64,000 bases of DNA, taken from contig DAONEM010000002.1 of NCBI GenBank assembly GCA_035403085.1, positions 1-64,000 of the forward strand. Direction: 5' to 3'. Below, in pieces: positions 1-8,792 of the stretch. Made by a program: the position numbers and the translations under genes. The notes beneath the pieces were generated by a model. That model did not search any database and was not told where the DNA came from. It saw nothing but the letters and a program-made list of their open reading frames with translations. The first letter of the stretch is position 1; each line of letters starts with the position of its first letter. Origin of the DNA: JAMOAD01 sp023621955. GTDB lineage: Bacteria; Acidobacteriota; Aminicenantia; JAMOAD01.

Positions 1-56
1 ACCCATCCGAGGAGCCGAGGAATATCCGTTTCTTCAAAGGCGCGCAGTTCGATCAT
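1..56 (-). CDS. GNAT family N-acetyltransferase, 5' end only
   Basis: Only the first 18 codons lie in the window; the gene runs off the left edge. The ATG at 54-56 (complement) is preceded by AGGAG eight bases upstream. The residues MIELRAFEETDIPRLLGW match the usual N-terminus of GNAT acetyltransferases (an M-I-x-L-R strand, then a helix starting E-x-D and ending L-L-x-W). Members move an acetyl group from acetyl-CoA to an amine of a protein, antibiotic or small molecule; the substrate cannot be told from this fragment. It is transcribed away from the signalling cluster to its right. The call rests on a short stretch. Confidence 0.6.
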   Translation of the reverse strand, partial: MIELRAFEETDIPRLLGW

Positions 57-416
57 CGGTCTGACTCCTATGGCAGAAAATGTTCCTAACGCTTAGGGTG
101 GCTCAACCTCTGTGCAAGCTCCGGAGGGTGACACGGAGGGAACGCCTGTACAGGCGAAGAGGGTGCTTCCTCTTTTCCAAGAGTTCCCAGAAGCCATCCA
201 AAGGGACCGTTTAGAAGAGTTTACCCCCTGGGCGGAGGGTTTTCAAGGGAATCGCTCTAAAACCGTTTTCGACCATTGAGAATTTATCTCTTCAACACCA
301 AAGCCGAGTTTTTACCGCTTGAAGAGAGGCCTCTCTCCGATAAGCGAAGTGTTAAAAGATTAGTCAAGGCGCCTCCACAGGGCTTGTGCGGAAAAAACGG
401 CGAAGGGCTCTCTCCT
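57..416. other. Intergenic region between divergent genes, no gene recognised
   Basis: About 360 bases with no convincing ORF. It contains a perfect 14-base palindrome CGCCTGTACAGGCG at 143-156 and a small hairpin (CTCCG 119-123 with CGGAG 134-138). It must hold the promoter of the leftward GNAT gene, but I see no clear -35/-10 pair on that strand. I could not match it to a known riboswitch or small RNA family. Confidence 0.4.
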
Positions 417-445
417 TTGACTCTCTTTAAAGTTTATCTTACTAT
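417..445 (+). promoter_or_regulatory. Sigma70-type promoter of the hybrid kinase gene
   Basis: TTGACT at 417-422, a 17-base spacer and TACTAT at 440-445. Start of transcription would fall near 452, leaving a short leader that contains the AGGAGG ribosome binding site before the GTG at 470. Confidence 0.65.
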
Positions 446-469
446 TTGGCATAGACTACAGGAGGGCTT

Positions 470-3247
470 GTGAAAACGGTCGCCGTTTTTCTCTTCCTCT
501 CTCTGTTCACTCTGGTTCCACCGCTCTGCAAAGGGGAGTCGGTCCCTCTGCGGGTTGTCATGGACGACAACTACCCTCCCTTCGTTTTCCGCTCGCCGGA
601 CGGTCGGCTTCAAGGGATTCTCGTCGACCAGTGGCGGCTCTGGGAGAAGAAGACGGGGGTCCCCGTTGAGATACGGGGTATGGAGTGGAACCGGGCGGTG
701 AGGGAGATGGAGAGCGGGATGCACGACGTGATCGACACCCTCTTTTCGACTCCCCAGAGGGAGAAGGTCTTCTCCTTCACCCCCCCCTACCGAACCATTG
801 AGGTGCCCATCTTCTTCCACCGGGACATCACGGGGATCAAAGACACGGAGTCTTTGAAAGAGTTCCCTGTGGCCGTTAAGAGGGGGGACGCGGCGGTAGA
901 GTATCTGAAACAGAGAGGGGTCTACAGCCTCCTGGAGTACGACAGCTACGAGGCCATCATTCGGGACGCCTTGGCCCAGAAGATCGCCGTCTTCGTCGTC
1001 GACAAGCCTCCGGCCCTCTACTACCTCTACAAGTTTGGGATTCAGGACTACTATCGGCTTTCGACGCCGCCCCTCTACAAGGGGGCCTTTCACAGGGCCG
1101 TAAGGAAAGGGAACGATGTCCTTCTGGCCCTTGTCAAGAAGGGCTTCTCGCTCATGACCAAGGAGGAACTGCGGGCCATAGACACCCGATGGTTGGGAGA
1201 GACCGTTGAGAGGCCCATCGTCCTTCGTTATGTCCTGGTCGGTGTCCTTTGCGGTCTCTTCCTGGTCTCTCTCCTGATGACCTGGAACTACACGCTTCAG
1301 AAGGAGGTGAAGGCCCGGACGAAGATGCTCTCCCAAACCCTGGATAAGCTCAAGGGAAGCGAGCAGAAGTACCGCTCCCTCTTCGAGAACCTCCTGGACA
1401 TCTACTTTCAGGTCGACCACAAGGGGACACTCATCCTCCTCTCCCCCTCCGTGGGCAAGGCCTTGGGGCGGGCGCCGGAAGAGCTTCTGGGACAGAGGGC
1501 GGTTGATCTGGTCTCCTTTCCCGAGAGGGCCGAGGCGAAGGCTCTCTTCGAAGCGTTGAGAACCCAGGGGTACGTCGAGGACAAGGAGGTCCTCCTGGGA
1601 GAGGGGGCGGAGAAGAAGTGGTTCTCCCTGAACGCCCGGATGGTCTGGGACCAGGAGGGGAAGGAGTTCACCGTAGAGGGAACCCTTCGGGACATCGACC
1701 AGAGGAAGCGGTACGAGAGGGCCCTCAGGGAGGAGAAGGAGCGGATGGACGCGACCCTCAGGAGCGTTGACGAGGGGGTCCTGACCCTGGACAGGGCGGG
1801 AGAGGTCGTCTTGATGAACCGGGCCGCCGAGGAGCTCACCGGATGGAACTATCAGGCGGCCATGGGCAAGGGGGTCGAGAGCGTCTGCCGTCTCAAGAGG
1901 GAGGGGACCATAAGGTTGTTGACCCGGGAGGAGATCCTCTCCCGGAGAGACCTTCGAGGCGAGATGAGGCTTCTGCTCAGAAACCTCTCGGGGGAGGAGA
2001 TTCTCGTCGCCTTGACCCTCGTCTCCCTTCGAAGCGAGGGAGAAGAACAAGAGGGACTCCTGCTCCTTCTGAGGGACATACGGGAGAGGCAGAAGCTGGA
2101 AGAGGAGATGCTCAAGGGGCAGAAGCTGGAGTCTCTGGGCGTCTTCGCCGGCGGGATCGCCCACGATTTCAACAACCTCCTGGCGGGAATCCTCGGGAAC
2201 ATCTCCCTGGCCAAGAGGTTTCTCCCCTCACCGGAGAAGCTGGCCCATAAACTCGAGGAGGTCGAACGTGCCTCCTTGAGGGCTCGGGACTTGACGCTCC
2301 AGCTCTTGACCTTCTCCAAGGGCGGAGCCCCTCAGAAGAAGAACGTCACCCTTCGCCATCTGCTTAAGGAGTCGGTGGAGTTCGTCCTGAGCGGGTCCTC
2401 CGTGGAGGCGGAGTACGCTTTTCCCGAAGACCTCTGGTCGGTGGAGGCCGACGAGGGCCAGATAGGACAGGTGGTGCGGAACATCGTCTTGAACTCGCGG
2501 CAGGCGATGAACGAGAGGGGACGAATCTCCATCGGCTGTGAGAACGTCCCCTTCCTGGAACGGCCCGATCTCTGCGGCGGGAAGTACGTGAAGATCAAGA
2601 TCCGGGACAACGGACCGGGGATTCCCAGGGAGCAACACCACAGGATCTTCGACCCCTTCTACACCACCAAGGCCAAGGGAAGCGGTTTGGGCCTGACGGT
2701 CAGCCACTCCATCGTGAAGAAACACGGAGGGGTCATCGAGTTGGAGTCCACTCCCGGGGAGGGAAGCCTCTTTGCGATCTACCTTCCCGCCTCGGGCAAC
2801 GGGAGGGGAGAGAAGAAGATCCTCTGCGAAGAGAGGAGGGCGGAGAACGTCTTTTCCGGGAGAGTCCTCCTCATGGACGACGAGACGATTCTCAGGCAGG
2901 TTGGAAGCGACATCCTCTCCCTCCTGGGGTTTCAGGTCGATACGGTCTGCGACGGCGAAGCGGCCCTGAGCTCCTACAGGAAGGCGAAGGAGGAGGGCCT
3001 TCCCTATACGCTTCTGGTGATGGACCTGACGATTCGGGGAGGCATGGGGGGGGTGGAGACCATCCAACGGTTGAGGGAGATGGATCCGGAGGTTCTCGCC
3101 ATCGTCAGTAGCGGGTACTCCAGCGGTTCTGTCCTCTCGGAGTACCGGGACTACGGCTTCTCCGGGATCGTCTCGAAACCCTACCGTGTCGAGGAGATGG
3201 CCAGAGTCGTCGAGAGGGTCCTGCGGGAGGCGCCGGCGGAGTGTTGA
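470..3247 (+). CDS. Hybrid sensor histidine kinase: periplasmic SBP_bac_3 sensor, two PAS, HisKA, HATPase, receiver
   Basis: 925 aa. A signal peptide (1-22) is followed by a solute-binding domain of the SBP_bac_3 type (about 24-245; opens with the typical LRVVMDDNYPPFVF strand), a membrane helix (about 250-272), two PAS domains (about 298-410 and 415-535), a HisKA domain with GIAHDFNN (His about 565), an HATPase with N, DNGPGIP and GSGLGL boxes, and a receiver (about 790-915, phospho-acceptor Asp about 852, conserved Lys in VSKPYR). By family knowledge such proteins sense an amino acid or similar solute in the periplasm and pass phosphate His to Asp internally; a further phosphotransfer partner is expected but not identifiable here. 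The start is the GTG at 470 with AGGAGG at 460-465. The gene has its own promoter. The ligand is unknown. Confidence 0.92.
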   Translation: MKTVAVFLFLSLFTLVPPLCKGESVPLRVVMDDNYPPFVFRSPDGRLQGILVDQWRLWEKKTGVPVEIRGMEWNRAVREMESGMHDVIDTLFSTPQREKVFSFTPPYRTIEVPIFFHRDITGIKDTESLKEFPVAVKRGDAAVEYLKQRGVYSLLEYDSYEAIIRDALAQKIAVFVVDKPPALYYLYKFGIQDYYRLSTPPLYKGAFHRAVRKGNDVLLALVKKGFSLMTKEELRAIDTRWLGETVERPIVLRYVLVGVLCGLFLVSLLMTWNYTLQKEVKARTKMLSQTLDKLKGSEQKYRSLFENLLDIYFQVDHKGTLILLSPSVGKALGRAPEELLGQRAVDLVSFPERAEAKALFEALRTQGYVEDKEVLLGEGAEKKWFSLNARMVWDQEGKEFTVEGTLRDIDQRKRYERALREEKERMDATLRSVDEGVLTLDRAGEVVLMNRAAEELTGWNYQAAMGKGVESVCRLKREGTIRLLTREEILSRRDLRGEMRLLLRNLSGEEILVALTLVSLRSEGEEQEGLLLLLRDIRERQKLEEEMLKGQKLESLGVFAGGIAHDFNNLLAGILGNISLAKRFLPSPEKLAHKLEEVERASLRARDLTLQLLTFSKGGAPQKKNVTLRHLLKESVEFVLSGSSVEAEYAFPEDLWSVEADEGQIGQVVRNIVLNSRQAMNERGRISIGCENVPFLERPDLCGGKYVKIKIRDNGPGIPREQHHRIFDPFYTTKAKGSGLGLTVSHSIVKKHGGVIELESTPGEGSLFAIYLPASGNGRGEKKILCEERRAENVFSGRVLLMDDETILRQVGSDILSLLGFQVDTVCDGEAALSSYRKAKEEGLPYTLLVMDLTIRGGMGGVETIQRLREMDPEVLAIVSSGYSSGSVLSEYRDYGFSGIVSKPYRVEEMARVVERVLREAPAEC

Positions 3248-3336
3248 TCCCCTCTCCCTCTTCGAGAGCGGGGGCGCCGTGGTGAAAGGCTTCTCCTGAG
3301 GGTCTCTCAGAGACTCTTTCGACAGGAAGTGGGGGC

Positions 3337-3366
3337 TTGACCCGCCGCGGTTCTCTCCTTTACAAT
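3337..3366 (+). promoter_or_regulatory. Sigma70-type promoter of the YtfJ-family gene
   Basis: TTGACC at 3337-3342, an 18-base spacer and TACAAT at 3361-3366, 27 bases before the ATG at 3393. The same hexamers and spacing recur before the next kinase gene (3955-3984). Confidence 0.7.
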
Positions 3367-3392
3367 GAAAGATCCTTTCGGGAGGTGTCTTC

Positions 3393-3761
3393 ATGGACGT
3401 TAAGGAGATCATTCAGGAATCGGCGATAAGCCTTCACAAGAACACGGGGGCGAAGGCGGTCTTCGGAGAACCCTATGAGAAAGAGGGCCTTACGGTGATC
3501 CCCGTCGCGAGAGTCTCCCTCCGTGGCGGAGGCGGCGGCGGGGCCGGAAGCGATGAACAACCCGACACCCAGGGCCTGGGGATGGGGTTGGGCCTCTCCA
3601 TGCAATCCGTTCCGGTGGGCTACATCGAGATCAACGAAGGGAAGACCACCTTTCGGGAGATCAAGGACACGACGCGGGTGGCCCTGGCCGGTGCGGCCTT
3701 GGCGGCCTTCGGGCTCTGGTCCGTCACGAGGGTTTTCGTCAGGTTGTTAAAGAAGAGATAA
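3393..3761 (+). CDS. GerW/YtfJ-family protein
   Basis: 122 aa. It has the GerW (YtfJ) plan: an N-terminal helix, the segment AKAVFGEPYEKEGLTVIPVA, a Gly-rich run (about 45-52) and VPVGYIEI strands, then a hydrophobic C-terminal helix (about 92-115) that may anchor it to the membrane. In Bacillus the family is linked to spore germination, but many non-spore-formers carry members of unknown role. GGGAGGT lies upstream of the ATG and the gene has its own promoter, so it is a separate unit between two sensor kinases. No spore gene is nearby, and sporulation should not be inferred from it. Confidence 0.8.
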   Translation: MDVKEIIQESAISLHKNTGAKAVFGEPYEKEGLTVIPVARVSLRGGGGGGAGSDEQPDTQGLGMGLGLSMQSVPVGYIEINEGKTTFREIKDTTRVALAGAALAAFGLWSVTRVFVRLLKKR

Positions 3762-3954
3762 GTCGAGAGCTCTCCAACAAGGCATTCCTTCAGAACCGCC
3801 GGGACGGCTTCGATCGTTCTTTCCCCGCAAGTGTCGACTCCAAAGGGGGGAGAGCGAGGAGAGAAAGAGGAAAGGAGAAGCCCGAGGAAAGCATGGTCTG
3901 ACGGCTCTCGGACTTCTTCCATAGGGCGAAAAAAGTCGAAGAGGAGTCGTTTTC
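3762..3954. other. Intergenic region, nothing recognised
   Basis: About 190 bases between the YtfJ-family stop and the promoter of the PAS/PocR kinase. Short ORFs exist on both strands, but none has a ribosome binding site or recognisable sequence. No terminator hairpin with a T run is visible. Confidence 0.4.
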
Positions 3955-3984
3955 TTGACCCCTTCTCCTCTCTTCCTATACAAT
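3955..3984 (+). promoter_or_regulatory. Sigma70-type promoter of the PAS/PocR kinase operon
   Basis: TTGACC at 3955-3960 with TACAAT at 3979-3984 (18-base spacer); the overlapping TATACA at 3977-3982 gives a 16-base spacer. It lies just before the start codons of the kinase at 4001/4013. Confidence 0.7.
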
Positions 3985-4000
3985 CACAGAAGAGGTCCCT

Positions 4001-6901
4001 TTGGAAGCGAGAATGAAGGAGAAAGAGGATACTCTAGCGTTGGCGGAGTTGGCGGCGTCTCCCTTGGCCCTCGTCTCTTGGGAGTTGGACAAAGGGAGAG
4101 GAAGGCTCGTTCAGTGGAACGGCGCCGCCCAGAAGCTCTTCGGGTGGTCCGCGGCGGAGGTCTTGGGGAGAGACCCCCTGGAGTTTCTCTTCCCTCAGGG
4201 TGAACACAAGCGTCTCGCCGCTCTCTTGGGGCTGAAGGGTGAGAAGCCTCCCCAGAAGAGTTTCGAATCCGAGGCGATGACCAAGGGGGGGAGAACGGTC
4301 TTCCTCCGGTGGCACAACTCCCCTCCTGAGGGGAAGGGAGCGCCTGTCAGGGTCTTCCTCCTGGGAGAGGTGAGTCGGGAAGGGAGGGGCTCTAAGAACT
4401 TTCCGACACCGAAGGGGGGAGAGCTGGACCTCCTCTTCCAGAGGAGCCTGGATCTTCTCTGCCTGGTCGACCGGGAGGGGAGGTTGAAGAGGGTGAACTC
4501 CCGGTGGGAGAAGGAGCTGGGCTACCGGGAAGAGGAGCTCTTGGAGACTCCCTTTATCGACTATATCGACGCCGAGGACAAGGATGCGACGCTTTCGGCG
4601 ATGGGGAGGCTTCTCTCCCAAGAGGAGAGCCTCTTCTTCGCCAACCGGGTTCGTACGAGAGAGGGGTCTTTTCGGTACCTGGAGTGGACAGGGTTCCCCT
4701 TCGGAAAGCTCTTCTATTACGCCGCTCGGGACGTCACAGAGAGGAACACCTTTCAAGAGGAGCTGAAGAAGAGGCTCTTCGCCCTGACCAGCCCCTGGGA
4801 GGAGGTTGAACACCTGGAGCTAGGGGAGATCTTGAACATGAAGGAGGTTCAGCAGATTCAGGACTCCTTCTCAGAAGCGACCGGCGTCGCCTCGGTGATT
4901 CTGGACACCAAGGGGCGCTTTCTGACCAAACCGAGTCGTTTCTGCCGTCTCTGTAAGGAGATCGTCCGGATCCGTAAGAAAGGGATGGAAAACTGCACAC
5001 GTTCGGACCTCTTTCTCTCCCAGCAGGGCGCGACCCTTGAGAACCTTCGTCCCTGCCTGAGCGCGGGACTTTTGGATGCAGGAACGCCTATCTGTGTCGG
5101 TGAACACCCCATCGCCTACTGGTTTGTCGGACAAGTCTTGGACGAAAAGGCCGACAAGGCGAAGATGGTTGCTTACGCGGAAGAGATCGGAGCCGATCCT
5201 CGGGAGTTCGCCGAGGCTCTCGAAGAGGTTCCCAGGATGGATCGGGAGCAGTTCTTGAAGGTTGTGAACGCCCTCTACACAATGGCTCGACAACTCTCTC
5301 TCCTAGCCCTTCAGAACTTTCAGCAGGGAAGGATGATCTCCGAAAAGAGCGAGGCCGAGCGTAAGCTTCGGGAGGCCGGAGAGTTTCTGGAAAACCTCTT
5401 CCAGAACGCGAAAGGCCCCATCCTTGTTTGGGACCCAAACTTCAGGGTCACCCATGTGAACCGAGCCTTCGAGGAACTGGTGGGCTTGGAGGCTCGGGAG
5501 GTTGTGGGGCGGAAGGTGGAGAGCCTCTTCCCTGACGAGGAGAGGGAGAGGTATACAGCCCTGGTTTTGAAAGCCCAAGCAGGAGAGAGGTGGGAGGGCA
5601 TCGATATTCCTACCTTCGGGGAGGGAGGGGCGTCCAGGAAGATTCTCTGGAACTCCTCCAACCTTCGAGACCAGGAGGGGCGTCTTCAGGCGACGATCGC
5701 CATGGGTTTCGACATCACCGAGAGGGTGGAGATCGAGAGGCTTCTGAGGGAGAGCGAGGCCCGGTTTCAGAGCCTCTACTCCCACATGGAGGAGGGGGTG
5801 GCCTTTCATACACTCCTTCGGGATGAGGGGGGAAGACCCTGCGACTACGTTATCCGTGAAGTCAACCGGAGCTACGAGCGGATTCTGGGGCTCAGCAAGG
5901 AAGAGATCGAAGGGAAGAGGGCGACGGAAGCCTATGGGGTTGGGGAGGCCCCCTTCCTGGAAAACTACGTCTCCGTCGCCTTGACGGGGAAGCCGCAACA
6001 AATGGAGGCTTTCTTTCCCCCCATGGGGAAGACCTTCGCCATCTCCGCGGCCCCCTGGGGAGAAGAGGGGTTCGCGACGATCTTCTCGGACATCACGGCC
6101 CGCAGGAGCATCGAGAGGGAACGGGAGAACCTTCTGAAGGAGCTTGCGGAGAAGAACAAGGATCTGGAGAGGATTCTCTACGTCTCCTCCCACGACCTTC
6201 GCTCCCCCTTGGTCAACATCCAGGGGTTCGGGCGGAGGATGGAGAAGGACCTCCTGGAACTGAAGAGGCTCTTCTCGGAGGGGGAGAGGGGGGCGGAAGG
6301 GTTTCCGCCTCTAGAGGAGAGGATGGTGAAGGCCCTCGGGTATATCCGGGCCGGTGGCGAAAAGATGGAGACCCTGATCGGAGGGCTCTTACGGCTCTCC
6401 CGAGTGGGGAGGACCCCTCCCGTTTTGGGGAAGGTGGACTTACAGAAACTGGTCGGTGCGGTAGTCTCGTCGATGAAGTACCAGATCGAAGAGGCGGGGG
6501 CGGAGGTGGTGGTAGGGGAGCTTCCCGAGGTTTGGGGGGACTCCGGGGGGATCAGTCAAGTCTTGGCCAACCTCGTGGACAACGCGATTAAGTATAGGGA
6601 CTCCCAAAGGTCCCTCCGGATCATCATCACCGGCAAAGGAGGCGAAGGGAAGGCCCTCCTCTGCGTCGAGGACAACGGCCGAGGAATCGCCGGTGAGCAG
6701 AGGGAGAAGATCTGGGAGCCTTTTACCAGGCTTGTCTCCAACGACGAGACTCCCGGCGAGGGGCTGGGGCTTGCCTTGGCCCGTAAGATCGTCGAGAGCA
6801 ACCGCGGGAGAATCTGGGCGGAATCACGGGAGGGGGAGGGGAGCCGCTTCTGGATAGAGTTGCCCTGGGAAGAGCCGAAGAGAGCGAAGGAGGAGGAGTG
6901 A
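4001..6901 (+). CDS. Cytoplasmic sensor histidine kinase with PAS, PAS, PocR, PAS, PAS, HisKA, HATPase
   Basis: 966 aa from the TTG at 4001; an in-frame ATG at 4013 is an equally good start. No signal peptide or membrane helix, so it should sense inside the cell. Order: PAS (about 10-120), PAS (about 140-260), PocR ligand-binding domain (about 270-430) with its cysteines in FCRLCK, MENC and RPCLSAGL, PAS (about 455-580), PAS (about 585-700), HisKA with SSHDLRSPL (His about 731; phytochrome-kinase style), and HATPase with DNAIKY, DNGRGI and GEGLGLAL. PocR domains take their name from the propanediol/cobalamin regulator and are thought to bind small molecules. The next gene starts inside its stop codon and encodes a free receiver of the type paired with such kinases. 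The signal is unknown. Confidence 0.9.
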   Translation: MEARMKEKEDTLALAELAASPLALVSWELDKGRGRLVQWNGAAQKLFGWSAAEVLGRDPLEFLFPQGEHKRLAALLGLKGEKPPQKSFESEAMTKGGRTVFLRWHNSPPEGKGAPVRVFLLGEVSREGRGSKNFPTPKGGELDLLFQRSLDLLCLVDREGRLKRVNSRWEKELGYREEELLETPFIDYIDAEDKDATLSAMGRLLSQEESLFFANRVRTREGSFRYLEWTGFPFGKLFYYAARDVTERNTFQEELKKRLFALTSPWEEVEHLELGEILNMKEVQQIQDSFSEATGVASVILDTKGRFLTKPSRFCRLCKEIVRIRKKGMENCTRSDLFLSQQGATLENLRPCLSAGLLDAGTPICVGEHPIAYWFVGQVLDEKADKAKMVAYAEEIGADPREFAEALEEVPRMDREQFLKVVNALYTMARQLSLLALQNFQQGRMISEKSEAERKLREAGEFLENLFQNAKGPILVWDPNFRVTHVNRAFEELVGLEAREVVGRKVESLFPDEERERYTALVLKAQAGERWEGIDIPTFGEGGASRKILWNSSNLRDQEGRLQATIAMGFDITERVEIERLLRESEARFQSLYSHMEEGVAFHTLLRDEGGRPCDYVIREVNRSYERILGLSKEEIEGKRATEAYGVGEAPFLENYVSVALTGKPQQMEAFFPPMGKTFAISAAPWGEEGFATIFSDITARRSIERERENLLKELAEKNKDLERILYVSSHDLRSPLVNIQGFGRRMEKDLLELKRLFSEGERGAEGFPPLEERMVKALGYIRAGGEKMETLIGGLLRLSRVGRTPPVLGKVDLQKLVGAVVSSMKYQIEEAGAEVVVGELPEVWGDSGGISQVLANLVDNAIKYRDSQRSLRIIITGKGGEGKALLCVEDNGRGIAGEQREKIWEPFTRLVSNDETPGEGLGLALARKIVESNRGRIWAESREGEGSRFWIELPWEEPKRAKEEE

Positions 6902-7341
6902 AAGATAAGGAAGAGGTCATTATCTTGATAGCCGAAGACGATGACGGCCATGCCGAGCTCATCGACGAGAACCTTCGGGAGGCGGGGCTTCTCAACCCCC
7001 GGATCCGTTTCCGCGACGGCGAGGAGGCGTGGAGCTTCTTCGAGGGGAAGAGGCCCGGAGAGCGAATGGAGAAGGGGCGTCCCTACCTTCTTCTCTTGGA
7101 CATTCGTATGCCCAGGATGGACGGTCTGGAGCTTCTCCGAAAGATCAAGAAGAACAAGGAGCTGGAGACATTGCCTATCATCGTTCTGACGACCACCGAT
7201 GATCCCCGGGAGATCGAAGAGTGCTACCGGGAGGGCTGTAACTTCTACATCACAAAGCCCATCGATTTCGGTCGTTTCACCGAGACCCTGAAGCGTCTGG
7301 GACTCTTCGTGAAGGTGATACGTGTTCCGCCGGTCCGGTGA
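6898..7341 (+). CDS. Single-domain response regulator, Rcp1-like
   Basis: 147 aa, one receiver domain. It has the acidic pair (AEDDD), the phospho-acceptor Asp in LLLLDIRMPRMDG, Thr in VLTTTDD and Lys in ITKPID. The long alpha4-beta5 region and LPIIVLTTTDD are typical of Rcp1-type receivers that work with phytochrome-like kinases. The GTG start overlaps the kinase stop by four bases and AAGGAGGA lies directly upstream, so it is translationally coupled and is very probably the kinase's target. There is no output domain, so phosphate probably passes on or acts through protein contact; the receiver-kinase encoded next is the obvious candidate partner. Confidence 0.92.
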   Translation: MKDKEEVIILIAEDDDGHAELIDENLREAGLLNPRIRFRDGEEAWSFFEGKRPGERMEKGRPYLLLLDIRMPRMDGLELLRKIKKNKELETLPIIVLTTTDDPREIEECYREGCNFYITKPIDFGRFTETLKRLGLFVKVIRVPPVR

Positions 7342-8776
7342 TGAACGGGGTGGGGGCCTTTTTCCCGAAGGAGGACCGACCCCCATCCTGATCGTTGAGG
7401 ATGACGAAGGCTTGGCCCTTCTGATGGAGGAGAGCCTACAGGGTTTGTCCCTGGAGTGCGCGAGGGCCGCCACCGGGGGGGAGACCCTCCAGTGGTTCGA
7501 TTCTCAACGGAGCGGGCTTCTCCTCTTAGACTACTCCCTACCCGACATGACGGGACTGGAGGTGCTCAGCCGTCTGGAAAAGGTGGGCATGAGGCCACCC
7601 TTCATCGTTACTACCGGGGTGGGGGACGAGAAGCTGGCCGTGGAGATGATGAAGAGGGGGGCTCGGGACTACCTTGTGAAGGACAAGGATTTTCTCGCCG
7701 CTCTGCCCGCGACGGTCGCCCGGGTTCTCCGTGAGCTCAGGGGAGAGGAGGAACTGAGGAGGGTCAGAGAGGATCTGGAGAGGAGCAGGGCCCTGTACCA
7801 AACCATGGTCAAGGCCGCGACGGGGATCTCCTTCATCCTCACCGGGAACGAAGGGGGGGAGTCTCGAATCCGGGAGTTCAGCCCCGGCGCGGAGGCTCTC
7901 TTCGGTTACAGGAGGGAGGAGCTTTTGGGGATGCGGGTTCAGGAGCTCTACTCCCCCGAGGAGTTTTCCCTAGTGGAAAGGTTCTTCCAAGAGAGGGCGG
8001 GGAGAGGGGAGAGGTTGGAGGGGGAGGCGACCCTTCTGGGGAGGGGGGGGAGGACCTTTCCGGCCCTCTTCTCGGTCCATCCTCTCACGGAGAAGAAGGG
8101 CGAGGTTTACGGCTACCTCTTCGTGGCGTTGGACATCTCAGAGAGGAAGGAGGCGGAGACCCGCTTGAGGCGCTCCCTGGAGGAGAAGGATCTGCTTCTG
8201 AAGGAGATTCACCACAGGGTGAAGAACAACCTTCAGGTCATCGTCAGCCTCTTGAGCCTCCAAGCCGGACAGGTCAAAGACCCCGCCTTGAAGAGCTCCT
8301 TCAACGAGACGAGGAACCGAGTCTTCTCCATGGCCTTAGTCCATGAGACCCTCTACCGCTCCAAAGACCTGGGGAAGATCGATCTCGGTCTCTACCTGAG
8401 GGAGTTCACCAAGAGAATTTTTACGACCTATGGAACCAGGAACGCGGAGGTTCACATCGAAGGGGAGGGAGTCTACCTGAACATCGATACCGCCATCCCC
8501 TGTAGCCTCATCGTCAACGAGCTCATGACAAACTCCATCCGGTACGCCTTCCCGGAGAAGGAGCAGGGAAACCTCTTCCTGAAGTTTAGGGCAGGGGAGG
8601 AGGTGGACCTGATCGTTGGGGATGACGGAGTTGGCCTTCCCGAAGGCTTCAACTGGAGGGAATCCTCCTCTCTGGGGCTTCAGCTGGTTGTCAGCCTTGT
8701 GAAGCAGATCGACGGGACCATCGAGAAGGAAGAGGGGAAGGGAACGGTTTTCCATATCCGCTTTCCTTTGAACTGA
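7322..8776 (+). CDS. Receiver-PAS-HisKA_2 histidine kinase
   Basis: 484 aa. An N-terminal receiver (about 18-135; Asp in LLLLDYSLPDMTG, Lys in LVKDKD), a PAS domain (about 155-280), a HisKA_2 dimerisation domain with EIHHRVKNNLQ, and an HWE/HisKA_2-type ATPase with NELMTNSIRYAF and DDGVGLPEG. No membrane segment. Kinases of this class usually signal to a receiver in trans, and the N-terminal receiver suggests control by another kinase. The GTG at 7322 lies 20 bases inside the preceding receiver gene, so all three genes form one coupled unit. No DNA-binding regulator is encoded with them, so the final output is not visible. Confidence 0.9.
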   Translation: MFRRSGDERGGGLFPEGGPTPILIVEDDEGLALLMEESLQGLSLECARAATGGETLQWFDSQRSGLLLLDYSLPDMTGLEVLSRLEKVGMRPPFIVTTGVGDEKLAVEMMKRGARDYLVKDKDFLAALPATVARVLRELRGEEELRRVREDLERSRALYQTMVKAATGISFILTGNEGGESRIREFSPGAEALFGYRREELLGMRVQELYSPEEFSLVERFFQERAGRGERLEGEATLLGRGGRTFPALFSVHPLTEKKGEVYGYLFVALDISERKEAETRLRRSLEEKDLLLKEIHHRVKNNLQVIVSLLSLQAGQVKDPALKSSFNETRNRVFSMALVHETLYRSKDLGKIDLGLYLREFTKRIFTTYGTRNAEVHIEGEGVYLNIDTAIPCSLIVNELMTNSIRYAFPEKEQGNLFLKFRAGEEVDLIVGDDGVGLPEGFNWRESSSLGLQLVVSLVKQIDGTIEKEEGKGTVFHIRFPLN

Positions 8777-8792
8777 GGGGAAGAGCGGCCAA

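Noticed and set aside
95..101. AGGGTGG reminiscent of a T-box leader
   Set aside because: The rest of the T-box consensus is missing, and no aminoacyl-tRNA synthetase or amino-acid gene follows.
276..473. 65-codon ORF overlapping the hybrid kinase start
   Set aside because: No ribosome binding site, covers the kinase promoter and start, and has no family pattern.
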